A stretch of 64,000 nt of DNA from Nemertoderma westbladi (taxonomy: Eukaryota; Xenacoelomorpha; Nemertodermatida; Nemertodermatidae). Made by a program: the position numbers and the translations under genes. The DNA is taken from positions 1 to 64,000 of the forward strand of contig JAUCBJ010008670.1 of assembly GCA_032718475.1 (NCBI GenBank). Reading direction: 5' to 3'. The notes under the pieces are model-generated. The model saw only the letters and a list, made by a program, of their open reading frames with translations. It did no database searches and was not told where the DNA came from. Positions 47,801-59,800 of the stretch are shown piece by piece; within the stretch, counting starts at the first letter, position 1, and every line of letters begins with the position of its first letter.

Positions 47801-50800
47801 CAGTGACTCCGGAAATATACAGCCTATGCTGCTGCTGCAGTATATAGCAACCAAGTTTCAGCTCAAAAGCATTAAAAACAACCCAATGAGATCAGGTTTT
47901 CAGTATCGAACAATTCGCCCTCTAGCGGCAGACGGTGGAACTTCAGACGGCTCTGAGTATTACATTGCAACAAGTTAGGGCAAGACCTATCTAACGAGCT
48001 ATAGTAAGCGAGATTTCATCGAGATTAGATGTATAATATTAGATAAAATAATAATACAGTAAGTATAGGCCTACAGAAATAATTATTTTACTTTTAATAT
48101 TCATAACAGTAAAACAAAAATGTTATAAACCTCTCCTTCCATAAAGCCAATGATTGAGAAAGCAGAATTACTCTTGAGCAGTTCGCAACAGACAACCCAA
48201 ACCCACCCCAATCAACACTCCAGCCTGCTTGCTCCTTATCTGTGCCCAGCCAGCTAGCTGCGAGTTCAATAATTACCTTAACGTTGCTATGATACAGAAA
48301 ACAATCCTTCCCTATTCAATAACTATACGCCAATTCGATCCTGCTTGGCGAATATGACATATTTATACACTATTTGATTTTTAATCAATAAATAATCATA
48401 CATATTTATATTAAACACTCGAATAAAATAAAAACTTTGTGAGAATGGGACACGGCGAATCTACTCATGTTAATTTTATACCAGATGGGATAAATGTTAC
48501 CCCTCTAAATCATTAATTACCGATAGAAGAACCGAAATAATTCGATAAATTTCGCCCGAAAATCACGAAAATCGCCCAGCGGCAGACGGGTGAACTTCCG
48601 ACGGCTCTGAGTATTACGTTGCAACGAGTTAGGGCGAGACCTTTCTAACGAGATATAGCAAGCGAGATTTCATCGAGATGGGTTCGATTGTATAGCCGAT
48701 GACAAACACACAGACAGACAATCGATATTTATATATATAGATAAATACACAATATTCTAGAAAGTGTTATTTATTTTATGAGTTGGTAGGCAGCAGCAGG
48801 ATGCCTATCCAATAGATCTATTGTGTAGCTAGTCATACTTAAACAAAATGTTCCAGAACATCGTGTATTTATTAAATAGAATAAATGGCTTTCAGTGAAC
48901 AATAATTCTTGCAATCTTTGAACGCCTATATCTCAGATATTTCTCAACGAAATTCAGATATTGTTACATATTATGAATCCTTGCAACGCAAGCTTTCTAA
49001 TGATATGAAAAAATTACGACTAATGCGAAGAATGGCCACGATACGGAAGGTGCGATTTCGCAAGACACTTTTTTAAAACGCCTATAAAAAAATTTAAAGG
49101 TAAAATCGAAAATTCCGGCTTCATGGGGTCAACCACGGTGAGTTGAACTAGTTGTGTTTCAAAGTATAATCAATATGATAAAGATTTGTAGAAAAATCTG
49201 GGGGGGGGGGGTCCGTGTCATCAGAAAATGACACTATATTACGGGACATGGTGAATATTAATATTGTAAGAATTCAAAAGGTGACAACTTATATGATCAA
49301 TCACTAAAAATTTATTTTACAGGTACCTACAAAACTAACATATTACAATAAATGTAAAGTCTGATTTGCTGATGGCTGTATCACGAATCACCGGTAGGTG
49401 CATTTTGTGAATTTTTGCATTTTATATGTAAATGGAAGTCGGGGTAGCTCAGTTGGTTGAGCGCTGGGCCGCAATCTAATGGGTAGTAGCTCTCGAAAGA
49501 GGAGCCTTTGGGGTCACCTCCGGCTTCGGCCGACTGTTTGCTTGCTTTTACATGTAAATGGGGTCTGTAATAAGTGTCAAATGCATGGCTAGGTCCAATT
49601 CGACATTTGGAATATTTATTCGACTGTGTTTGACGATAAAATAGATATAATGGAGTGTATTTGACTGTGTTTATAAATTTAGACTGTATTTGTCGTGTTA
49701 CTATTATTGTACTATCTGCTATTATAGTGATTTGTTTGTTCTGTTGGAAAGTTGGCCATGCAAGGATTCCTAATATAATTGCAAATGATTACTGGCCTTC
49801 GGGTACTTCTGTAATTACTTTCAGTTTGGTCTTTCTTTTGTTGTGTACGGGTTCCAAAAGCATTTAGCTTTCTTATGCCCTAAACTAGTAAACATTAAAC
49901 TAATATATTTAAAGTTGTATTATAAGTTATCTTGAATTCAACTATTGTATCATATTCATATGTAGTAAGTTGGTGACTCAGGTTAAAATTTTACCAAGTT
50001 CGTTGCTAAAGAAACAAATGAAAATTTTTGGAAAAATTATTTCTGAGTCATAAATGTAATTGAGATCATATTATTGTTGGTTTGGTATTGATGTAGCTCA
50101 GTTGGTTGAGCGCCATGCCTACAATCTATAGCTTGTGGGTTCCAAACCTGCCCAGTTCCACAGCCTTTCATCCCATGGGGTTGATAAAATGATTACCAGT
50201 TAATTTACTGGGATCAAAACAAGGGATAGGAGTAGAGCCCACCCCTATATACCTTCGGATAGCAGATAGGAGTAGCGGCCACCCTTACCTTCGGGTAGCA
50301 GGTATTGAAAGAGGAGCCTTCGGATCGCTGGCTTTGGCTGACTGTTTGCTTTTTTTGCTTTGGTTTTTATGGAAGCCCATAATGGCCACATTACCACAAA
50401 GGGAGCTTAATGTGCCGTAGTAAATGTGCCGTGGTCTACCGCAACATTTAGAAGGTGCCGTGGTAAATGTGCCGTGTTCTTCCGCAATACATTTAGAATG
50501 TGCCGTGTTCTTCCGCAATACATTTAGAATGTGCCGTGGACTACTGCATCATTAATACGTGTTTTCTTTCAGTGTCTGAGACCTAGCTAGGCCTAAGGTA
50601 ACTGATACTGAAAGTATCACGAAATGGAAACACTAAAAGCGAACACGTATTAATGTTGCAGTAGCCTGACCACGGTACATTTACTACAGCACATTATAAA
50701 TGTTGCGGTAGACCATGGCACATTTACTATGGCCCATTCTAAATGTTGCGGTAGACCACGGCATATTTATCATGGCACATTCTAAATGTTGTGGTAGATC

Positions 50801-53800
50801 ATGGCACATTTACCACAGCACATTCTAAATGTTGCGGTAGACCATGGCACATTTACCACAGCACATTCTAAATGTTGCAGTAGACCATGGCACATTTTTC
50901 GCGGCACATTCTAAATGTTGTGGTAGACCACAGCACATTTACTACGGCACATTAAGTTCCCATAGAGTTAATGCTAGCTTTTCTTTGTGGTAATGTGGCC
51001 GTTATTGGCTTCCGTAGGTGTTGAGCATTTATTATTATTATGTATATTTATTATTAATATTTTTTTTATCATTTTTAATATTTTTGTTATTAATTATATC
51101 TATTAATTATATTATTTATTTATGAAAAGTATCCTCCTTCATAATGATTTGAAAATTCAGGTTTTGGAAGCCTCTAAACGCTGCAACGGACGTTGCTCTC
51201 ATTGTACCAATGATGGTGGTTCTATGACACTCAATGAACGATGGTGTCAGGACGAAGAAGAATGTGATTGTGACCCAACTTCTCATGTTGTCTGTAACGC
51301 TCACTACACACCAATATTATGCCATGCTAATATGGACATCAACAGCAAATGTGGTTTGTGCCACCAATATCTGGTTACACTATCATTTTAACTAAAATTG
51401 ATTTTAACTAAATATATATTATATACATACCACTTTGTCACTCTGCATTGCCCTCAAACATCACAACAAGTCCAGCATGCTCAGTTAATAACCAAGGAGG
51501 ATGACTTTTTCCAATATTATATATCTGCAAAGCTGATGTCAAGGTTTTAATGTATAAATAATTATAAATCTAGAAAATGGTATGTTTGGATTGTATGAAT
51601 TTCCTACATATTTGGATCTGTCCTATTTGGTAAGTTTGAAAATACTTTCTGTGTAGATTGTAAAGGTGTATTCGCCACAGTAATGCGATGTGATTCAAAC
51701 GTTGGAGCCAATGATAAATGTGCTTTGTGTAACAATGATGTTGTTGAATGCCCTTCAGCCTTGGATGAACATGAAGATTCATGTCAGTTACCAGGTTAGA
51801 AGTTCTTATCACTATCTGTTTTTCAGTAAATCCGAAAACATACACAAAAATTTGTGAATTTGTTTTGGCCACCCAGATGCATACGTCTACTAACTGTGTT
51901 CAATGTATTCGCAAGCTGACTTTTATGTTTATACCTGGCTGAAGACATCCTCTTATATACTAGCTATCGAGAGATGAAGATACACATGAACTCCTGAACA
52001 GCACCTGTGTAAATATTCAATCAAAACAAAGGAGCATTTCTTTCTGCAAGGTGCCAATAACAGAGATCTTTGTAACAACTTTGAGGTTCTTTGGGTTTCT
52101 CGGGTCAATGGTTCCCAAATTTAAAAGAACTCAAAAAAGAACTTAAAGAACTTAAAAGAACTAAGAAAACCCAGAGCCCCCATGTTCATCTCTCATTTGT
52201 TTAAATTACATAATCGATCCTAAATCATGTGATATCCCATTGTTACCCCTTGAATCCTCAACTATTAATTACATTGGAGTAAAATTCTTTAATGCGACTG
52301 AATAGGTGAATGGTGTAATGCTGAAGTAATTTCTCGTATACACATGTATATTGCTATGGTAAATTTCCCCCAATTACATTTCAAAAAATATCTAAAGTAA
52401 ATTTAAAATTGCAAGCAGTTAATATTGGTCTAATTTGTAATAGTAATAAGTTATATTTTCACTGTAAATCTACTGTTTGCATTTATATATTTGTGCCAAC
52501 CTTAGGCACAAGTGAAAAACTAATTACAAATAAAAAAAAGCAACTGATTATATTTTATGGCTTGCGATTTTCTATATCTATGTTCTTATATATCAAGAGG
52601 TCAGTAATTTCTATTGCAAGAAATGTAAATTCGTTATTATTTGTTATGTCATTAATATAGACCCGTCATGCAGCGATCTTGAAGATATAGATGATAGTTG
52701 CGGACTTTGGGCCAATCTGTTAGTTCCGAGTGAATGCGATCGTAATCCGACATTTATGTATGAGTCTTGTGAAAGGACTTGTCGGGAACGAGATGGTTCA
52801 TGTGTTGGAGGGCAAAGCGATGGTAAGTGGAAATATACTCTACTGAAACAATAAACATCTCCACCAACATTAATTATTTTGACGACTTGGGTTAATGTTA
52901 GAAGTTCCCATAGACTACTCAATTATATGATGTTATGACAACCATGACTTCAGATGGATTATGATATTAATACCTCAATCAATCAAGAACCTCATACCTT
53001 TTGCTCAGCTGTAGTGTGAAGCTGGATCTCGCACTGGGATGTTGCAACAGAGAGGACCAGTCATACCGCGGCAAGGCAGATTTCTTTGTTCTGCTAGCAC
53101 GCAGACTAAGTCTTACCTTGTATTGTGGTAGAAATTGTTCACCTCCCCTACTGGGGCAACACTAGTTGGAGAATGGCACACAATCAGAACCACCTTAGGA
53201 AACTTCTTAGCCAGTCTTCCAGAACAAAATAAGTGGCAATGGATGATGCTGCTAGAGATTTGGTCTATTTTGTCCAATGCTGCATGTGCAGTAGTTGGAT
53301 TCATCAATAGACCAATCCCACCTTATTGCCACTACCATCTTCTGGTGCAAGGGTGAGTCGCCAACCGCCCCCATCAGAACCCCATCAATCTGTCCAATCT
53401 GCATTTGGTGCTCTTGAATACCCACTGCGCTAAGAGAAAGCTTATCTGCCAAGGTAGTCAGCTCACCTTGTCGCATTGGGGACCCGAGTGTTAGGTTGTT
53501 AACAGAGGCTAGTCTAGTGACCTCAGATTCACCAATAGCTTGGTTGGTCGGGTTGGGACATGAGAGTAGCCTCAAACTCCAGAATCCCTCTCCCCCTCAC
53601 AATCTGATATCCCTGGTGACCCAGGGTTTGGGCCAGAAAGGTCATCAGGAAAGGCACTCAAAGAATTGTTGGCCACTCTCTCTCCAGTAGGGGGTGAGAC
53701 AGGCAGCCGGTCAGGAATTAACTGACGCCTGTGAGGCCAATTGTGTCTGGTAATTCCACTGGCCTCTAATGGCCGGACCTCCGCTTTACTAATGTAATCC

Positions 53801-56800
53801 ATAGTGGGGGTTGGGGGGGGGGGGGGGGGGTGCTTTTTTGCCAAGTCAGCTCTCAGGGCAAATGTCACACCCTGGTTTGCCATTCGACAGGGTGGGTGCT
53901 GCAGCGGAGTCAGATATGAGGCCCATCACCCATACCTACTCTGACGACATGATCAATTACCTAGAATACCTGACCTGACCTGATTGAATGATACCATCTA
54001 TTTGGTGGTCTAATCGTAAAGAGCAGATAATTCATTATATAAGAAATTGGCTCTGATAAGGGGTGTATTTTTATGGCATACATTTTGCATTAATATTCAA
54101 TGTTTTTTTTCTCAATGTATTTGTTTTATTACTCCTCTAAAACATAGAAGATATCATAAAGTATAATGTACAATAGGTAACCATCAGCCTGTTAAAAGTC
54201 AACCAAATCAGTAACTTCCCTTGAATACCTGTTCTATGTAACATCTCCAGGAGTCACCCCAGTGCCAAAGGATTTGGTTATGTCGCAGAATAAGACTTGT
54301 GATACATTGCCACCATCCCATGCCCGGCACTAGTCATCATATGTTTGAGGAGTTGATTCACACAGCTGTCCCTGGAAATGAATCCTGATTAGCTAGCAGT
54401 TATTTTGCTTAGTAAAAAAAAGTGTTTTCTAAATAAATATAGAATAAACATTATACTAAATAAATATTAAATAATTAAATATTAAATATTAAACAAAAAT
54501 AAATATTCGATAGTTATTAATGTAGTGCAAATTTATAAATATTATCTGTGCATTTCAATTTTACCCCGAAAGGGGGTGTACATTAAACTATTAAATAAAT
54601 ATAGATTCTAATAACTTTGACAGATTATTTAGTAATGATATGTGGTGATAGTTTCCCTGTAGATTATATTCTTGTTTTTATAAAACATTGGCACGATATA
54701 CGAATCCTTCCATCGATGGGTTGAATTTGAGTAAAAGGTTGTAGATATGTTAGTGATTGTGAGGGTGGCGGATGGGTTGAAACCACCATTAAATGATTTA
54801 AATATGGTGGTTTTTTTCTCCCTAAAACTCGCCTCGTTTAAGAAACCACTATTTCTATAATAAAATTATAAAAGTTTTACACTTTTTTTTAAAAGCGGTT
54901 GTAATTAACTCTTATGTCAGTACCACTCAAATTAATATTATACATCGTTAATTATAAACACTTTTCTTTTTCTAAAAGTTCCAAATTTAAAATCTATGTT
55001 ATACTTTACAACCTAGGGTGTAAATCACTAAATATAAGTTTGGTTTTTTCAGTGAATGTATGATTGTAAAAGACACACAGTTTTGTTATCAAAATAATGC
55101 TTTGTTTCATTTTTTTCTTTTATAATACATTCACAAATAAATGTAATGTGTTCAAATATGATAATTGCTACTGTGTTGCTACTTTAAGAAATGTTGGTAC
55201 AGGGCATGGTAGAGCTTGATTTTGTCAATAGTATACATTATATCACATGTATATAATTGGGGAATATTGTGGGTAAGTATAATTGGTATTATAAAACTTT
55301 ATTTATAGGGTTTGTGTAAATACTATGGTTGTTGGGGTGTTTGTTTATAAAGGTATTTATTGTTTGCAAAGGGTACTTGACTCATGATTAATTCTATGTA
55401 ATATAATTAGTTTAACACATTGAATATATTTTTATGCACCAGTAATTGATTGCATTTACACTTCCCAATTGTGGGGAACTTATTGAAAAAAAAACCCAAG
55501 TCTTAATAGGTTTGTCAGAAAATAATGCTCATTTGTACCTGATTTATGGAGTATTGTCTTGATAAAAACCTGGGTTTCACCACTGACAAATAATGGGTTT
55601 ACATGGACCATTTGTTTTTCGTTTTAATAAAGGTCCTTTATGTAGTGAATTGACTGATACGAGTGGAGAAAGCTGTGATTATTGGGCCAATGGCCTAGGA
55701 GAATGCGAAAACAATCCCGGGTTTATGATGACTGCTTGTGAAAAAACATGTCGAATGAAAGATGGAAGCTGCAATACAGACGAACCTGGTGGTGAGTTTC
55801 ACTTAAAATTTTTGATTTCTGTAAAATAAAAATGAAAATTTATCATTGATTATATAAATAAATACATGAACCGAAGAGTTAGCAAGACTATAGTGTGTAT
55901 AACTCAGGACTATAGTGGGTATAATTTCTCACTCAGGACTATAGTGGGTATAATTTCTCACTCAAGCAAGGAATGGGGAATGATTATATTCGAATATTGT
56001 CATTTTGTACCAGACTTCTGTAGTCAATATACAAATATTTTTAGTTATGTAATATTTTATATAATATATGCATGCTACTACTACTACTACTAGGATCGGC
56101 ATGCTGCATTTTTAACAATGCTGTGCCTGCTTGTTGACAAAACTGCGCCACCTAACTCCTTATCACCCATGACATTTCCTAGATCATCCGCATCTTCAAG
56201 GCCAGTGTCCTTTAATATGAGTCTCAAGAAAGACATGGGCTGTCCACCATGCTTATTCACTCCATGAGGCTGCCAAAGCACAAGATTATGGCGAAAGCAA
56301 TGTCCTGCAAAGCGGAGGCGACTTTGTTCTAATGTCAAGCTTGGGGGAACCAATGAGAAACCTCCAATGTTATATAGTGTCTGGTTGGTGATGTGTGCAT
56401 TGTACTTGACACAATGAACCCGGCGTAGCATTCTTGTGAATGTGCCATCCAGAGATTTGGTGTCCTCAGCAGTTAGAGCCCAGCATGGACTCCCATAGAG
56501 GAGTACTGGAACTACTGCTGCTATAAATAATCGGACCTTTAGTTTCCGATTAATTCTCAGTGACTTCCAAATCCTGGAAAGCATATTCAAGGCTGCCCAT
56601 GTCTTTCCCTTACGTATTCGAAGGTCCTCACCTGACTTCCGGATCCATTATATGCATGCAATATATAATCAGTCGCCAGTTCGTGCCACCAGGCCCAGAA
56701 AGGCAGTCTGATCGCCACCAGTATCCCATTAATCGATTACTTGATCAGAGTGGGTTCATAAGCCACGTCAACTAAGGAAGTCATCAAATGCTACCGATAT

Positions 56801-59800
56801 CAAATGCTTCAATCCCACCTGGACGTCATTGCCGACTTTGCAAAAGTTGTGCCCAACAAAAAAGTTATAATCAAATGCTACAGTGCCTTGGGCACCATTG
56901 AAGGCAAAGGCTTGAGTATGTATCTATACAATAGTAATGCATTCATATCCCAGGAGGCACCTAATTAACAAGTTATCCTTTTATACCATATTTACTTTGT
57001 GTTTTAATTTGCGCACCACAAACTTATATTGTGCATGAGTCGTATGGTGTAAATAATATAAATTACCCTGCGTAGCATTTGGTCTACCAGTGGAAATCCA
57101 TAGGCTGTGCCAAAATATTGCCTTGTTCCAACCAGGCAAAGTGCAGTTGTTGACATTTGGGCCGTAACCGCCCGCTTTGTCTCCCTGTGGCTGTGGGTGG
57201 GGCAGAGCACCTGTTGCGAGGTTTAATGCCTCTAAAATATCAAAAGTGTAAATATCTATAAACTAAATGATCAACGTTCGTGCAAAAACTATCGTTACAT
57301 TCAATACAATTTATGTCAATATCATTTAGCTTTTGATTAAGCGTATGATGAAACTTGTTTTTGATCTTCATCAGCCCGGCAATACGATGGCTTACTGTTA
57401 AAAGTAGGTCTAACATCGAGTAGACTAACATCGAAATCATTTGCAATAAATTTGACGTAAATCGCGCAATGATTAGATAAAGTTAGCACCACAATGCAAT
57501 GCACCAGCTTCAGAACAAACATTTAACATTTAATTTTTACTTTTACATTTAATCTTTACTTTTTTTTATTTAAAAATCAATTTGTTTACATTTAATTTCG
57601 CTCATCCTACTCATTTTCTATTGATAGATGGGTAAATGCTGAAATATTTGAGCTTATTTATCTATATTATGGTTATAATGACATTGAAAAATTAATGTTA
57701 TTGCTTACCTTAAGCAACTTGGCAATGGAAGGGCATATATATCCTTTATTCAACAATTTAATATGTAGATTTTCGTCCACATTTAAACTTTCACTGGTCG
57801 TTATATCATTACTATTGCGTTTAAATATAAGAAGTTTTACATCTCGTTTAACTCCCTTTACTTTAATAATGATAATATCTTTTGTATATGTGAGATTGTC
57901 CTCAACAACATGACGTAATTTTGCAATCTTTGTTTTCTTCTTATGCCCTGTTCACATCCAATGGTGCGTGAGTGGTAAAGTAGTCTGACGGTATTGAAGC
58001 AGTAAGCCAGCGGTACACTACCTGGTGCCCGTTCACACCCAACGTTACCATTACGGTAACATATTGTCTATCTGTTGACTGTGAAATCAACAGGAAATTA
58101 CTTTAATTGTTTTAACATTGTTTAAATAAATGGGCTGCGGTAAACCACGCGGTTTATCGCACACTTGACTGCAATAAAGAAATAATATACTAAAATATAA
58201 ATCGAAGATTTTATTATAAACGGTAACAATGCGCTTCTTTACATTATCTGATTATACAAATTCCACATCTATCGCCCTTCCCAAGCAATGCTCAATTTTC
58301 GGATTGCAAGTGTCAAGAGGTGATAAATAGGACTGTCTGAAGAAATCTGAAAACTAAGGACTATCCAGTCCAGTCCAACATAGATCCATTTCATCCACAC
58401 TGCATACTGGTGGTAACCAACTACCAGCAGCTAAATATTACTTTCTGGAATGTGGAATCTGGGATGCGGAAATATAATAGGTGCCCACCCCACCCGCACT
58501 TGCTTCACATGCTTTTTTTCCTTCGCTTCAGTTTGGTGTTTACTATAATATCATTGTATTTGGGAGTCTCAAAAATTTTACTCAATTAGATTCAGTCTTA
58601 TTCGCAAAATTCCATTGATGAATGGTATCTCTTCACAAGTTACAATTCATCAAAAAAGGGTTTAAATGCTATGCTAACTACTGAAATGACAAAACCAAAG
58701 CCGACAACCATTATTTAAATTAAACTAATAAATGCTACATATGCGTTTCATATTAGTCATAGTTGGGTGACTGTTGTTATTGCTTATCAGCAGCTGGCAT
58801 CGCCATATCCCATATGATTCAAAATTATACTTAATACATAATAAATAAGTATTAAATAAATATATAAATAGGAAATTTAAATAAATAAATAAAAATAATT
58901 TGTCTATATTGGACCACTTGCAGGGTGTGTATGTAACGTACATGACACTGAGAGTGCTGGATATTGTCGGGGTATGCAGATGAATCCAGGGACAGATTGC
59001 AACACCAATGTGGCTTGGATGCATACAAAATGTGCGAAAACATGCGACTTATGCGATTGCAATTATGAAGGTAATAATAAAATAAATACACATTTAATAT
59101 GACTAACATGACAACTCCTCTAATGAGACTGCACCAACTGGGACATTCAATGTTTAAAGTCTTTCACTGCCGCAAACTTCAACTCAACACGTTTTTCCCT
59201 AAATTATCCTAAAATTCATTAAAAATCATCCTAAAATTTAATTGGTTGTATTAAATATTTGTGTTAAATAATAACTACTATTCATATAACAGGGACCTCA
59301 ATTCTCACAATTGAACACAATTCTCAATGAGTGAAGAAAGCATTAAGGCAATTATTGAAAAGACAAGTTCTGCTGTATGTTATCTTATTTATTATTGTTA
59401 TTTGTTGTCCTGTTAAATCCTCTCAGGATTAGTGGCTTAGGTTACAATGCCCACTTATTAGCAATTAACTTCTAATTGGGTTTTGTTCAAAGGTAGTTAG
59501 TTATTAATGAAGTAACGTATTGCATTATATGATTGATATATACTGTATTTGTTATGCAGACTGTGTTGATGAAGCTGACGAAGATCAATGGTGTCCAGAT
59601 TGGGCAGACCAAGGTAAATATTACATTACTAATACTCTGTTACTTCAGTACAGTACTCCATTACTAGTGTAACCATCTTAATTTATCACGGTTCCAGACC
59701 TGATTTTATCCGAAATATTATAAAGAGATTGATCATTAAAAGTATTAAAAGTAATTTAACTTGCCAACTATAGTCTAAATGTTTCCAAATAAGAACTGCA

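Larger units (their letters stand above)
45751..48742. mobile_element. Pearl/helentron-like element, copy C
   Basis: Starts with a 38-nt near-perfect hairpin (CTAGAAAGCCTGTGGCCC then the mirrored GGGCCACAGCTTTCTAG, 45751-45788). It ends with an ACACAGACAGACAATCG stretch and TATATATAGAT (about 48700-48742), a 3' end typical of invertebrate helentron/pearl families. The centre carries the 145-bp satellite. A duplicated TTAGGGCRAGACC / CGAGATTTCATCGAGAT segment appears at about 47975 and 48630, suggesting two copies in tandem or a partial duplication of the 3' end. Confidence 0.7.
45352..49253. mobile_element. 3.9-kb TIR element with arms of about 400 bp (intron 4)
   Basis: CACTGTGTCCCGTAATATAG at 45352 and its complement ending at 49253 start inverted arms of about 400 bp. 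Shared landmarks are a C/G run, GTTGACCCCATGAAGCCGG, CGAAATCGCACC and CGTTGAGAAA. TA flanks the left end; the right flank is AA, so a TA duplication is possible but not proven. No transposase is present. The centre is occupied by a satellite-bearing pearl-like element. A shorter relative is at 62723-63233. Confidence 0.85.

Noticed and set aside
49655-49867. Small membrane protein ORF of 70 codons
   Set aside because: AT-rich sequence gives hydrophobic frames by chance; there is no homology, promoter or splice support.
53135-53356. Plus-strand 73-codon ORF in intron 7
   Set aside because: It lies antisense to a decayed LINE endonuclease region and has no motif of its own.
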